From positions 510,249-574,248 of the forward strand of contig NC_009634.1 in NCBI RefSeq assembly GCF_000017165.1: 64,000 nucleotides of DNA, written 5' to 3'. Positions 18,423-27,794 of the stretch are shown in pieces. The first letter of the stretch is position 1; the number at the start of each line of letters is the position of its first letter. The notes under the pieces were generated by a model. It was not told the DNA's origin, searched no databases, and saw only the letters and a program-made list of their open reading frames with translations. The translations under genes and the position numbers were made by a program. This DNA comes from Methanococcus vannielii SB (GTDB lineage Archaea > AGJL01 > Methanococci > Methanococcales > Methanococcaceae).

Positions 18423-18929
18423 ATGGATTCAAAATTAAGGTATGAAATAGAAGAGCAGATCAATAAAGAACTTTATTCTGCGTACCTTTACCTTGCAATG
18501 TCTAATTACATGAATTCAAAAGGTTTTAAAGGTATTTCTAACTGGCTGACAATTCAAGCACAAGAAGAAGTAGATCATGCAATGAAATTCTACAATTTTT
18601 TGCATGATAGGGGGGAAACTTTAGAATTAAAAGCAATTGATAAACCAGAAATTAAATGGAAAACGGTAAAAGATGTCTTTGAAAAGGGATTAAACCATGA
18701 AAAATACGTAACTGGAAGAATCCATAAATTAATGGATATCGCACTTGAAGTAAAAGACCATAGTGCTTCAGTAATGTTACAGTGGTTTGTAACGGAACAA
18801 GTTGAAGAAGAAGCATCTTTTAGAGACATTCTTGATAAATTATCCATTTTTGAAGAGGATAAAAAATACTTGATGATTCTTGATTCAGAACTTGGAAAAA
18901 GAACCAGAAGCGCCCCGTTAGAACAGTAA
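18423..18929 (+). CDS. Ferritin
   Basis: A 168-aa ferritin, forming an iron-storing cage with a ferroxidase centre. The helix-1 glutamate is in [13 protein letters not shown] (Glu16) and the helix-2 pair in EEVDHAMKF (Glu49, His52); later ligands lie around [12 protein letters not shown] and [10 protein letters not shown]. It is the bacterial/archaeal non-haem type rather than bacterioferritin. GAGGGG precedes the ATG. Storing iron next to superoxide reductase and the flavodiiron protein limits Fenton chemistry. Confidence 0.94.
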   Translation: MDSKLRYEIEEQINKELYSAYLYLAMSNYMNSKGFKGISNWLTIQAQEEVDHAMKFYNFLHDRGETLELKAIDKPEIKWKTVKDVFEKGLNHEKYVTGRIHKLMDIALEVKDHSASVMLQWFVTEQVEEEASFRDILDKLSIFEEDKKYLMILDSELGKRTRSAPLEQ

Positions 18930-18958
18930 TTAAGTTAAATGTAAAAATGGTGATTGAA

Positions 18959-19141
18959 ATGGTATGGTGGAAATGCTCAAACTGTGGATACCTATTTGAA
19001 GCGGATACAGTTCCAGAAAAATGTCCAAATTGTGGGGAAGCATGTACATTTTACGATGTAAGTTGCTATACTCCAGAATGTGGTTTTAAAGGATTCGATC
19101 CAAAAATTGCTGGAAAAAGACCTGAAGAAAGTAAATTTTAA
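18959..19141 (+). CDS. Rubredoxin-like small zinc/iron protein
   Basis: A 60-aa protein with rubredoxin knuckles CSNCGY (Cys6, Cys9) and CPNCGE (Cys22, Cys25), plus three further cysteines (29, 36, 41) in [15 protein letters not shown]. The first two pairs fit an Fe(Cys)4 or Zn ribbon site, and the extra cysteines may form a second site. ATG 18959 follows GGTGA with 5 nt; the ATG at 18947 overlaps it. A likely electron donor for the neighbouring superoxide reductase or flavodiiron protein, by context. Confidence 0.85.
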   Translation: MVWWKCSNCGYLFEADTVPEKCPNCGEACTFYDVSCYTPECGFKGFDPKIAGKRPEESKF

Positions 19142-19186
19142 ATTTAATAATTTGTCTATTTATTATTTTGAGGGAGGGTAAAAATT

Positions 19187-19537
19187 ATGAAAGAGTGTTT
19201 TTTAGTATTTACTTATGAAAAAGATGGAAAACCATATATTCCAGTAATGTTTCACGTATTACTTTTTGCAAGCGAAATGAAGAAAAAAGGGGATTTAGTA
19301 AAAATTGTTTTTGAAGGTGAAGGTGTTAAATGGCTTAATGAACTATTTAACCCTGAACATCCTTTAAAATCACACGTTGAAGGGCTAAAAGATACATTTG
19401 TAGCTTGTGAAGCTTGTTCAAGCATGTTTTCAGTACTTGAAAAAATAAAGGGAAAAGTAGAGCTTGAAAACAGGCTTCATGGGCATGTGAGCCTTAAAAA
19501 CTATTTAGATAGCGGATATACAGTAATTGAATTTTAA
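19187..19537 (+). CDS. DsrE-like family protein
   Basis: A 116-aa alpha/beta protein resembling the DsrE/DsrF-like fold (FLVFTYEKDG start, VKIVFEGEGVKWL, VACEACSSMF). The C-x-x-C at VACEACSS is in the region where sulfur-relay members keep their active cysteine. GAGGGAGGG precedes the ATG. It may bind sulfur or a cofactor within the hdr/oxidative-stress gene run. The precise function is unknown. Confidence 0.72.
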   Translation: MKECFLVFTYEKDGKPYIPVMFHVLLFASEMKKKGDLVKIVFEGEGVKWLNELFNPEHPLKSHVEGLKDTFVACEACSSMFSVLEKIKGKVELENRLHGHVSLKNYLDSGYTVIEF

Positions 19538-19592
19538 ATTTTTTTCAAACAGTATAATTTTTAAAATATTTCATTTTTTTAGAGGTGATTTA

Positions 19593-20756
19593 ATGCCTGA
19601 AAAATTAAAAGAAAATATTTACTGGGTAGGGGCCATTGACTGGAACATTCGGGATTTTCATGGTTATGAAACAAAAAACGGTTCAACGTATAATTCATAC
19701 CTAATAACTGATGAAAAAGTCGTTTTAATCGATACTGTGAAACATTATTTATTTGATGAATTTTTGGATAGAATAAAAAAAATAATAGATCCTAAAAAAA
19801 TTGATTATATTGTTGTAAACCATGTTGAGATGGATCACAGTAGTTCTTTGGAAAAAATAATTAAAATTTCAAATGCAAAAATTATAACAAACGAAAAGGC
19901 AAAAGAACATTTGAATTTACATTATGATACAACAAATTGGGAATTTATAATTGTTGATTCTAATGATTCATTAAATATAGGCAAAAAGAATCTTAAATTT
20001 ATAAAAACTCCAATGCTGCACTGGCCTGATAATATGGTCACATACGCTATTGAAGATAAAATATTATTTTCAAATGATGCATTTGGTCAGCACATTGCTT
20101 CTTTTGAAAGGTATGATTTTGAAGTTGACGGCTGTATTGAATCTGCAAAAGAGTATTTTGCAAATATTTTATTACCCTATAAGTCATTAATTCCAAATGC
20201 CATAAAAACAGTAGATTCACTAAATATTGACCTCGTATGTCCTTCACATGGAGTTATTTGGAAAAAGGATGTTCAAAAAATTAAGGAATGTTACTTAAAA
20301 TGGGCTTCAAACGAAGTTTTAGAAAAAGCAGTTATTGTATATGATTCAATGTATGGTTCGACTGAAAAAATAGGCTGTTCAATTGCAGAAGGACTTGTTG
20401 AAGGCGGAATTTCCGTTAAAATATTCAAATTATCCCGTTCAGATATAAGTGCGATTATGAACGAAATTATTGATGCAAAATATGTACTTATTGGTTCACC
20501 TACTTTAAATATCAATATTTACCCTGAAGTTGCCAAATTTTTAAAATACATGGAAGGATTAAAGCCTAGTAAAAAAATAGCTGTTGCATTTGGTTCATAC
20601 GGTTGGGCAGAAAGTGCAACACTGCATATTAAAAATATATTTAATAATATTTCGTTTGAAAACGTTGATGATGAATGTTTAACAGTAAGATTTGTTCCAA
20701 AAGAAGAAGACTTAAAAAAATGTTATGAATTTGGTAAAAAACTTTCAAAAATGTAA
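19593..20756 (+). CDS. Flavodiiron protein (FprA-like), third copy
   Basis: A 387-aa flavodiiron protein paralogous to, but clearly diverged from, the two fprA genes at the left end. Diiron ligands are retained: NHVEMDHSS, MLHWPDN and CPSHG. The flavodoxin domain starts at VYDSMYGST and includes GSYGWAES. AGGTGA at 19582-19587 selects ATG 19593 over an upstream in-frame ATG at 19527, which lies within the previous gene. It may reduce O2 or NO; the electron donor (F420H2 or rubredoxin) cannot be told. It is ninth in the hdrC-led run, followed by cutA. Confidence 0.93.
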   Translation: MPEKLKENIYWVGAIDWNIRDFHGYETKNGSTYNSYLITDEKVVLIDTVKHYLFDEFLDRIKKIIDPKKIDYIVVNHVEMDHSSSLEKIIKISNAKIITNEKAKEHLNLHYDTTNWEFIIVDSNDSLNIGKKNLKFIKTPMLHWPDNMVTYAIEDKILFSNDAFGQHIASFERYDFEVDGCIESAKEYFANILLPYKSLIPNAIKTVDSLNIDLVCPSHGVIWKKDVQKIKECYLKWASNEVLEKAVIVYDSMYGSTEKIGCSIAEGLVEGGISVKIFKLSRSDISAIMNEIIDAKYVLIGSPTLNINIYPEVAKFLKYMEGLKPSKKIAVAFGSYGWAESATLHIKNIFNNISFENVDDECLTVRFVPKEEDLKKCYEFGKKLSKM

Positions 20757-20770
20757 TTTGGGGGATTTTA

Positions 20771-21094
20771 ATGGGGAAACCACTAATGGTATACACAACA
20801 TTTCCTACAATTGAAAATGCACGTTCTATCGTCAAATATCTTTTAGAGAAGAAAATGATTGTTTGTGCAAATTTAAATAAACACGAGTCACACTACCTTG
20901 AAAACGGTACTATTGAAGTTAAAATGGAAGTTGGAGCATTTTTAAAAACTGTGCAAAGTAAATGGGATTCGTTAAAAGAATTAATTGATGAAATACACCC
21001 ATATGAAACTCCGGTAATTTTAAAAATAGCTGTTGATGATTCAAATGAGGAATTTCAAACATGGGTTCGTGAAAACCTTTTAAATTCAAAATAA
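20771..21094 (+). CDS. cutA: CutA1-family protein
   Basis: A 107-aa trimeric ferredoxin-like fold protein of the CutA1 family. Signature elements are VYTTFPTIENA, KMIVCANLN, EVGAFLKT and HPYETPVI. GGGGG precedes the ATG. CutA was named for divalent cation tolerance in bacteria, but its biochemical role remains unsettled. Its location between the flavodiiron gene and the copper chaperone/ATPase genes is consistent with metal handling. Confidence 0.92.
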   Translation: MGKPLMVYTTFPTIENARSIVKYLLEKKMIVCANLNKHESHYLENGTIEVKMEVGAFLKTVQSKWDSLKELIDEIHPYETPVILKIAVDDSNEEFQTWVRENLLNSK

Positions 21095-21217
21095 CCTTTT
21101 TCAGTAGTATCAATTGTTAAGTTTCACGATATTGTGGGGCTTTATATATTAAAAATTTTTTCAGAAGTAATATATACACACAATATCAAACTATCTAAAA
21201 ATAACTTTGGTGAAACT

Positions 21218-21430
21218 TTGAAAGAATTAAACCTTAAACTATCAAACATGAGCTGCCAAATGTGCATAAAAACAATTAAGAATTTGTTAAGCGACCTTAA
21301 TGGAATAATTAATGTAGATATTAATCTTAAAGATAATACTGGAATAATAACTTATGATGAAAATATATTAAATGAAAAAGATATCTTAAAAAATGAAGCT
21401 TTTGAATTATATCCTGCTAAAAAAGTGTAA
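21218..21430 (+). CDS. Heavy-metal-associated domain protein (copper chaperone-like)
   Basis: A 70-aa single HMA domain, like CopZ. The metal site is MSCQMC (M-x-C-x2-C). TTG 21218 is chosen because GGTGA (21209-21213) lies 4 nt upstream; the frame is open to 21134 but without a ribosome binding site there. It directly precedes the copper ATPase by 23 bp, so it probably delivers Cu(I) to that pump. An AT-rich promoter-like stretch with TATATATT lies at about 21141-21175. Confidence 0.87.
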   Translation: MKELNLKLSNMSCQMCIKTIKNLLSDLNGIINVDINLKDNTGIITYDENILNEKDILKNEAFELYPAKKV

Positions 21431-21453
21431 ATTATTAAAATCGGGAGAAATTT

Positions 21454-23628
21454 ATGGAAACTAAACTAAAAGTTTCGGGAATGACATGTGCCGTTTGTGC
21501 AAACACAATTGAAAGGTCAGTATCTAAAATGGAAGGAATATCTAAAATTAGTGTAAACCTTCTTGAAGAGAGCGTTAGCATTATTTTTGACGATAAAGTT
21601 TTAAGTATTGCCGACATTACTTTAAAAATTGAAAAATTAGGATATAATGTACTTGGAAACTTTGAAGAAGTAGTTGATGATGAAAAAAAACGTGAAATGG
21701 ACTTAAAAGAAAAATTTAATCGGACAATTTTTGGTTCCTTGTTTTCAATTGTACTATTCTCTTTGATGTATATCTCAATTCCGTATAAAATATACGTTGC
21801 ATTTTTAATTTCGCTACCTCCTTTATTTTACGTTGCAATGCCAATTTTTAAATCAGGCTACAATTCTTTTTTAAACAAAACATTGAACATGGATGTAATG
21901 TATTCTCTTGGAATGGGGGTTTCTTACCTCTCTGCAATTTTAGTAACCCTAAAACTACTTCCAATGAACTTCATGTTTTACGATACTACAATAATGCTTG
22001 CAACCCTTTTAACCCTTGGAAGATATTTAGAAGAGCGTGCAAAAGGAAAAACCTCAAAAGCCATTAAAAAATTAATAAAGCTTCAAGTAAAAACTGCAAA
22101 AGTTATTAGGGATGAAATTGAAGTAGAAATACCAATAGAAGAAGTTATAGTTGGAGACCTTGTAGTTATACGTCCAGGAGAGAAAATTCCTGTTGATGGA
22201 CGTGTTTTTGAAGGTTTTTCATATGTTGATGAATCCATGATTACTGGTGAACCGGTACCAAATTCAAAAAGTATTGGAAATACGGTGATATCTGGGACAA
22301 TCAACAAAAACGGAGTTTTAAAAGTAACTACTGAAAAAATTGGAAAAGATACATTGTTATCCCAAATAATCCAACTTGTTAAAAATGCCCAAAGTTCAAA
22401 GCCAAAAATTCAAAATCTAGCAGATAAAGTCGTTTCATACTTTATTCCAGTTGTATTTATAATTGCAATTGCATCTGCAAGTTACTGGTATTTTGTAGAT
22501 AGTATACTTCTTTCAGTAACTACTTTTATATCCGTAATGGTAATTGCATGCCCTTGTGCCCTTGGACTTGCAACTCCAACTGCAATTACTGTTGGTATTG
22601 GAAGGGGGGCAGAATTAGGAATTTTAATTAAAGATAGTAAGGTTTTTGATGTATCTGAAAACTTAAAATGCATGATTTTTGACAAAACTGGAACGATTAC
22701 AAAAGGAAAACCTGAAGTAGATGAAATAGTTTCTAAAATGCCGGTAAATGACCTATTAATGATTGCAGGGTCGATGGAAAAGGATTCTGAACATCCAATT
22801 GGTCGAGCAATTGTTAAACGAGCTCAGGAATTAAATATTTCATTTAAAAATCCAAAGGAATTTGAAGTAATTTCTGGAATGGGCTTAAAGGGAACAGTTG
22901 ATGAAAAAACTGTCGTAATTGGGAATCCAAGCTTAATTGAATTAAATGATATTAAAATTGATGAATATTATTTAAAAAACATTTCTAGATTACAAGAAAA
23001 CGCAAAAACTGTCGTAGTTTTAGCAATTGATAACCGCGTAGAAGGATTAATTGCAATATCAGATCAAATAAAAGAAAACGCAAGAAACACAATTGATGAA
23101 CTTAGAGAATTAGGTATTGAATCTTACATGATAACAGGCGATAATGAAAAAACTGCAAAAGTAATTGGTAAAAGCGTTGGAATTTCGGAAAAAAATATAT
23201 ATTCTGATGTTCTTCCCGAAAAGAAAGCTGAAATCGTTAAAAAAATAAAAGAAAGCGTTGAAGGATACGTTGAATTTATTGGTGATGGTATAAATGATGC
23301 ACCGGCACTTTCAACAGCTGATGTTGGAATAGCAGTTGGCAGTGGAACAGATATCGCAATTGAAAGCGGTGACGTTGTTTTAATGAAAGATGACTTAAAA
23401 TACGTTACAGGATTTGTAAAACTAAGTAAGAGAGTGTTAAAACAGATTAAATTAAACTTGTTTTGGGCTTTTGCATATAACTCTATATTAATACCTGTTG
23501 CAGCAGGTGCACTTTATTCTTACAACATAAAATTTCAACCCGAACTTGCAGCTATTGCAATGACTTTAAGTTCCCTTACAATTATTGGATTATCCCTTCT
23601 CCTAAGAAGATATAACCCGATAAAATAA
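21454..23628 (+). CDS. copA: Copper-translocating P1B-type ATPase
   Basis: A 724-aa membrane pump for Cu(I). In order: one N-terminal HMA domain with GMTCAVC (Cys12, Cys15), eight expected membrane helices, the transmembrane CPC motif in IACPCALGLATP (Cys366, Cys368), phosphorylation site DKTGT (Asp410), the SEHPIG nucleotide-domain motif and GDGINDAPA. CPC plus the chaperone-like neighbour indicate copper (or silver) efflux rather than zinc. It lies 23 bp after the HMA gene. Confidence 0.95.
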   Translation: METKLKVSGMTCAVCANTIERSVSKMEGISKISVNLLEESVSIIFDDKVLSIADITLKIEKLGYNVLGNFEEVVDDEKKREMDLKEKFNRTIFGSLFSIVLFSLMYISIPYKIYVAFLISLPPLFYVAMPIFKSGYNSFLNKTLNMDVMYSLGMGVSYLSAILVTLKLLPMNFMFYDTTIMLATLLTLGRYLEERAKGKTSKAIKKLIKLQVKTAKVIRDEIEVEIPIEEVIVGDLVVIRPGEKIPVDGRVFEGFSYVDESMITGEPVPNSKSIGNTVISGTINKNGVLKVTTEKIGKDTLLSQIIQLVKNAQSSKPKIQNLADKVVSYFIPVVFIIAIASASYWYFVDSILLSVTTFISVMVIACPCALGLATPTAITVGIGRGAELGILIKDSKVFDVSENLKCMIFDKTGTITKGKPEVDEIVSKMPVNDLLMIAGSMEKDSEHPIGRAIVKRAQELNISFKNPKEFEVISGMGLKGTVDEKTVVIGNPSLIELNDIKIDEYYLKNISRLQENAKTVVVLAIDNRVEGLIAISDQIKENARNTIDELRELGIESYMITGDNEKTAKVIGKSVGISEKNIYSDVLPEKKAEIVKKIKESVEGYVEFIGDGINDAPALSTADVGIAVGSGTDIAIESGDVVLMKDDLKYVTGFVKLSKRVLKQIKLNLFWAFAYNSILIPVAAGALYSYNIKFQPELAAIAMTLSSLTIIGLSLLLRRYNPIK

Positions 23629-23771
23629 ACTTAATTTAAAAATTTGAAAAATTATTTTAAAGAATAATCAAAAATGATAAATGTGAGTATAAAAATAAAA
23701 TAATTATGTATAATTATCTGTTTATTAGGTAACTAACTTTAAATATAATTTTTTGGGAAGGTGCGTATGTT

Positions 23772-24365
23772 ATGAAGGTTCTTGGAGTATCGGGAAGCCC
23801 TAGGAAAGAAGGAACAGATTTTGCAGTAAACTATGCTCTTGACTACTTAAAAGAAAGAGGTTTTGAAACTAGATACGTTTCAGTTTCCCAGAAAAAAATA
23901 TCTTTTTGTATTCATTGTGATTACTGCATTCGTAAAAAAGAAGGTTGCGTATATAACGACGATATGAAAGAATTCTATGATGGGCTTGAATGGGCTGACG
24001 GGATTATTTTTGCAAGTCCTTGTTACAATGGAAATATCTCAGGGCAGTTAAAAACAGTATTTGATAGGTGCAGGGCAATTTTTGCTAAAAATCCAGATAT
24101 TTTGAAAAAAAAGTATGGAATGGGCATTTCTATTGGAGGAGATAGAAATGGCGGGCAGGAAGTATCCTTAAAAACGATTCATGATTTTTATATTCTAAAT
24201 GGAATTATTCCAATAAGTGGCGGTTCTTTTGGTTCAAACTTAGGGGCCACATTTTGGTCACAAGATCGGGGAAAAAACGGTGTTTTAGAGGATTTAGAAG
24301 GGATAAGAACGCTTAAAAGAACACTCAAGAAATTTTACACGATTTTAAGTGAAAAGGGTGATTAA
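23772..24365 (+). CDS. isf: Iron-sulfur flavoprotein (Isf)
   Basis: A 197-aa flavodoxin-fold protein with an N-terminal FMN loop (GVSGSPRKEGTD) and a compact cysteine motif CIHCDYCIRKKEGC (Cys46, 49, 52, 59), as in the [4Fe-4S] site of Isf. Isf of methanogens takes electrons from ferredoxin and can reduce O2 and peroxide. GGTG lies upstream of ATG 23772. It starts a four-gene run with an archaeoflavoprotein and sufCB, with 2 bp to the next gene. Confidence 0.88.
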   Translation: MKVLGVSGSPRKEGTDFAVNYALDYLKERGFETRYVSVSQKKISFCIHCDYCIRKKEGCVYNDDMKEFYDGLEWADGIIFASPCYNGNISGQLKTVFDRCRAIFAKNPDILKKKYGMGISIGGDRNGGQEVSLKTIHDFYILNGIIPISGGSFGSNLGATFWSQDRGKNGVLEDLEGIRTLKRTLKKFYTILSEKGD

Positions 24366-24367
24366 AA

Positions 24368-24922
24368 ATGGTTAAAATTGCATGGGGTATTACGGGCTGT
24401 GGTGACAAAATCGGGGAAATTGTAGAATTACTTGTAACACTAAAAAATGAGTATCCTGAAGTTGATGTCGATATTTATTACTCCCAAAGTGCTGAAATGG
24501 TGTTAAACTGGTATAAATTAATGGGAAAACTAAAAGATACGTTTTACAGTATTAGAAAAGAAGTAAACCCAAATGCACCGTTTTTACCGGGAATGCTACA
24601 GACAGGAAAATACGATTTATTTTTAGTAGCTCCCTTAACTGCAAATAGTGTTGCAAAAATAGCTCACGGGATTGCAGATACGTTAATTACAAATTCAGTT
24701 GCCCAAGGAACAAAAGCAATGGTTCCAACATACATTTATCCTCCCGACAATAAAAAAGAAGAAATTGAAACTATTCTTCCAGGAGGTAAAACGCTAAAAC
24801 TATATATCAGAGACACCGATGTAAAAAACGTTGAAATTCTTAAAAAAATGCAGAGTATCACGGTATTAGAAAACGTATCTGAAATAAAGCAAGCCCTGTT
24901 AAAACATGTTAAAGGTGAATAA
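24368..24922 (+). CDS. afpA: Archaeoflavoprotein (AfpA-like)
   Basis: A 184-aa flavoprotein of the flavin-dependent decarboxylase-like fold. Features are the N-terminal VKIAWGITGCGDK, the YDLFLVAPLTANSVAKIAHGIADTL segment (about 85-110) and the YIYPPDN region. AfpA proteins bind FMN and exchange electrons with Isf and ferredoxin; the related DmrX reduces dihydromethanopterin. Immediate adjacency to isf supports AfpA. The stop codon TAA is directly followed by the sufC ATG. Confidence 0.8.
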   Translation: MVKIAWGITGCGDKIGEIVELLVTLKNEYPEVDVDIYYSQSAEMVLNWYKLMGKLKDTFYSIRKEVNPNAPFLPGMLQTGKYDLFLVAPLTANSVAKIAHGIADTLITNSVAQGTKAMVPTYIYPPDNKKEEIETILPGGKTLKLYIRDTDVKNVEILKKMQSITVLENVSEIKQALLKHVKGE

Positions 24923-25669
24923 ATGCTAAGAATCGAAGACCTGTCAGTTAAAGTTGGGGATAGGGAAATTTTAAAAGATATACATCTTTATATCGCTAAA
25001 GGGGAAACTCACGTACTATTTGGTCCAAATGGAGCAGGAAAATCTACACTTTTAAATACTATTCTTGGAAACCCAAGGTACGAAGTTGTAAGGGGAAATA
25101 TCTACTTTAAAGGAAAAGATATAACTGACATGCCAATGCACGAAAGAGCAAAATTAGGAATAGGAATTTCCTACCAGTCACCACCTGCAATTTCAGGAGT
25201 AAGACTTGAAACACTTGTTGAAACTATTTCAAAGCGAAGCGATGAAGAACTTGAGGAAATGGCTAAAAAATTAAATATACGGCACTTCTACCCAAGAGAT
25301 GTAAATGTAGGATTTTCAGGAGGCGAAGTGAAACGTTCTGAATTACTACAAATTTTTGCACAAAATCCTGACCTTGTAATGTTTGATGAACCTGATAGCG
25401 GGGTAGACGTGGAAAACGTGGAACTTTTAGGGGGAATTATAAATCACTTGCTTGACAAAGATAAAAAACCAAGTGAAAGAAATAAATCAGGGCTTATAAT
25501 CACGCACCTTGGATATATTTTAAATTTCATGGACGTTGATAAAGCACACGTGTTGTTAAATGGGGTAATCGCTTGTTCAGGTACTCCTGATGAAATTTTA
25601 AACGAAATCATTAAAAACGGATACGAGAGGTGCGTTTCATGCTGTCAGAGAAAAAGTTGCAACAAGTAA
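24923..25669 (+). CDS. sufC: Fe-S cluster assembly ATPase SufC
   Basis: A 248-aa ABC-type ATPase. Walker A is GPNGAGKST, the signature is [10 protein letters not shown] and Walker B is [11 protein letters not shown]. The GGEVKRSE form is typical of SufC rather than a transporter. With SufB it forms the minimal scaffold for Fe-S cluster assembly common in methanogens. The C-terminus ends in a cysteine-rich tail ([11 protein letters not shown]) overlapping the sufB start by 31 bp. Confidence 0.95.
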   Translation: MLRIEDLSVKVGDREILKDIHLYIAKGETHVLFGPNGAGKSTLLNTILGNPRYEVVRGNIYFKGKDITDMPMHERAKLGIGISYQSPPAISGVRLETLVETISKRSDEELEEMAKKLNIRHFYPRDVNVGFSGGEVKRSELLQIFAQNPDLVMFDEPDSGVDVENVELLGGIINHLLDKDKKPSERNKSGLIITHLGYILNFMDVDKAHVLLNGVIACSGTPDEILNEIIKNGYERCVSCCQRKSCNK

Positions 25670-26865
25670 AAGAATTGGCTGAAAAATATAAGGACGTTCC
25701 TGCACCATTTGGAGAGGATATCGACCTTTCAAAATACCCAATACCAAGAGAAAATCTTAAAACACTTGATTCCCTTTCTGAATTAAGCGATGACCATAAA
25801 ACTGCACTTTCAAAAGTTGGTGTAGACGTATCTGAAAAAGATACTTTAGGTTCATATATCCAAATAAATAATGATCCAGTTTACACTAAAATGTATTCGG
25901 ATATAGAAATAATGCCGATTACGGAAACCCTAAAAAAGTACGACATTGAAGAATATTACTGGAATGTTGTAGAAATAAAGGATAAGTACAGTGCAAGGGT
26001 TGCAGATGAAATTACCGAAGGATATTTCATTAGGGCGCCAAAAGGAGTTAAAAAAACTATACCTCTTCAAACCTGTCTATTAATTGGAACTGAAGAAGTT
26101 TCACAAAACGTTCATAACATTATAGTGGTTGAAGAAGGTGCCGAATTAAACGTAATTACTGGATGTACTACATCACCCCATGTAAAATCAGGTTTACACT
26201 TAGGTGTTTCAGAATTTTACCTTAAAAAAGATTCTAAATTAACATTTACAATGATACATAACTGGGGGGAAAACGTACACGTAAGGCCCAGGACAGGAAT
26301 AAAAATGGATGATAATTCAATATTTATAAATAACTACGTTACAATGATGCCTGTAAAATCAATCCAAAGCTACCCAACAGCATATTGTGAAGGAGATAAC
26401 TGTAAAGCAACATTCCAAACAATTGCTTATGGCAAAGGAAAGTCAAAAATGGATATGGGTTCAAGAGTAATTCTTTCAGGGAAAAATGCAGCTTCAGACA
26501 TAATTTCAAGAGTTATTGTTGTAGATGATGCAGAAATTATTTCAAGAGGCCACTTAATAGGTGCCGAAGAAAATGTTAAGGGACACCTTGAGTGTAGGGG
26601 TTTAATTTTATCAAATAATGCACATATTCACGCAATTCCAGAACTTGAAGCTAAAAAAACTGATTTAGAATTATCACACGAAGCTGCGGTCGGAAAAATT
26701 GCAGAAAACCAGATAATGTACCTTATGTCACGAGGGCTTAGTGAAGACGAAGCATCTTCCTTGATAATTAAAGGGTTTTTAAGTGTAGATATTTCTGGAC
26801 TTCCACCCGAGCTTGCAAAATCGGTTAAAGAAATGATGGATATGACTCTTGAAAATGCACTGTAA
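25639..26865 (+). CDS. sufB: Fe-S cluster assembly scaffold SufB
   Basis: A 408-aa SufB/SufD-family scaffold, with the beta-helix core and C-terminal segment ([20 protein letters not shown] region, [11 protein letters not shown]). It binds nascent clusters with SufC. ATG 25639 follows GAGGTG with 6 nt; an in-frame start at 25630 overlaps that site. sufC and sufB overlap by 31 bp, so translation is likely coupled. There is no SufD, SufE or SufS here; methanogens commonly use SufBC alone. Confidence 0.94.
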   Translation: MLSEKKLQQVKELAEKYKDVPAPFGEDIDLSKYPIPRENLKTLDSLSELSDDHKTALSKVGVDVSEKDTLGSYIQINNDPVYTKMYSDIEIMPITETLKKYDIEEYYWNVVEIKDKYSARVADEITEGYFIRAPKGVKKTIPLQTCLLIGTEEVSQNVHNIIVVEEGAELNVITGCTTSPHVKSGLHLGVSEFYLKKDSKLTFTMIHNWGENVHVRPRTGIKMDDNSIFINNYVTMMPVKSIQSYPTAYCEGDNCKATFQTIAYGKGKSKMDMGSRVILSGKNAASDIISRVIVVDDAEIISRGHLIGAEENVKGHLECRGLILSNNAHIHAIPELEAKKTDLELSHEAAVGKIAENQIMYLMSRGLSEDEASSLIIKGFLSVDISGLPPELAKSVKEMMDMTLENAL

Positions 26866-26937
26866 AATTTTATTCTTTTTTTTGTGATTTTCATTCAAGA
26901 ATAAAAACTACTATTTTTAAAGATTTTTCTTAATTTA

Positions 26938-26978
26938 TTTAAAAAATAAATTTAATAAAATTTAAAAAATAAATTTAA
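26938..26978. repeat. Two 18-bp direct repeats, 23-bp spacing
   Basis: TTTAAAAAATAAATTTAA occurs at 26938-26955 and again at 26961-26978 in the intergenic region after sufB. It is pure A/T, so it may be simple slippage rather than a regulatory element. The rest of 26866-27091 holds poly-T after sufB and an AT-rich promoter for the glycosyltransferase gene, with nothing else visible. Confidence 0.6.
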
Positions 26979-27091
26979 ATCCAAAACACAAAAAATCCAA
27001 AAAATTTATAAGGGTTATGATTAATGGTTATTTATGAATAATAGTTATATTACCATACTTGAAGGAAATTTTTAAACATTTACGGGATAAT

Positions 27092-27784
27092 ATGGAAAAT
27101 GATGATGTATTTATTGTAATTCCGGCATACAATGAAGAAAAAATGATTAAAAACACGATTCAAAATTTAAAAAGCAAGGGCTATTGGAATATTATCGTGG
27201 TTGATGATGGAAGTCAGGATAAAACTTCAGAGTTTGCAATTTCTGAAAATGTAATTGTTTGTAGACACATTATTAATAGGGGGCTGGGAGGGGCCTTAAA
27301 AACAGGATTAAATTGTGCATTAAAGTACAACCCAAGAGTAATTGTAACTTTTGATGCAGATGGACAGCATGCGCCAGAAGATATTTTAAAGGTATCTAAA
27401 CCGATATTATCAGGTAATTTTGATGTAGTTATTGGAAGTAGGCTTATCGATGAAAATGAACTAAAAAATATGCCCTTGATAAAAAAAGTAGGTAATTTTG
27501 GATTGAACTTTATAACATTTCTAATGGGCGGAAAAATGGTAACGGATAGCCAAGGAGGAATGCGTGCATTTTCATTTAAAGCTGCAGAAATCGTTTCAAG
27601 ACAGATTAAAAGTAATAGATATGAAATATCTTCAGAATTTATTGTTTTATTCAGTAGAAACAAGCTAAAATTTAAAGAGGTTCCAATAAAAACAATTTAC
27701 ACCGAATATTCGATGGCAAGGGGAACTAATGTAATTACCGGATTTAAAATTCTATTTAAGTTAATCATTCAAAAACTAATTTAA
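27092..27784 (+). CDS. Family 2 glycosyltransferase, polyprenyl-phosphate type
   Basis: A 230-aa GT-A enzyme. Motifs are IPAYNEEKMI, VVDDGSQDKT, FDADGQHAPED (the D-x-D metal site) and DSQGGMRAF. It resembles dolichyl-phosphate sugar transferases and has no clear membrane helix. The likely substrate is a nucleotide sugar and a polyprenyl phosphate, for surface glycans. ATG 27092 is favoured over TTG 27059 because GGGATAAT precedes it, matching the pattern used by the next gene. A lipid synthesis gene follows 10 bp later. Confidence 0.87.
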   Translation: MENDDVFIVIPAYNEEKMIKNTIQNLKSKGYWNIIVVDDGSQDKTSEFAISENVIVCRHIINRGLGGALKTGLNCALKYNPRVIVTFDADGQHAPEDILKVSKPILSGNFDVVIGSRLIDENELKNMPLIKKVGNFGLNFITFLMGGKMVTDSQGGMRAFSFKAAEIVSRQIKSNRYEISSEFIVLFSRNKLKFKEVPIKTIYTEYSMARGTNVITGFKILFKLIIQKLI

Positions 27785-27794
27785 CGGCGATAAT

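Noticed and set aside
21134-21217. Longer N-terminus for the copper chaperone starting at GTG 21134
   Set aside because: No RBS there, and GGTGA at 21209-21213 correctly precedes TTG 21218, giving a standard HMA length.
26938-26978. CRISPR-like direct repeats
   Set aside because: Only two A/T-only copies with 5-bp spacer; no spacer-like unique sequence.
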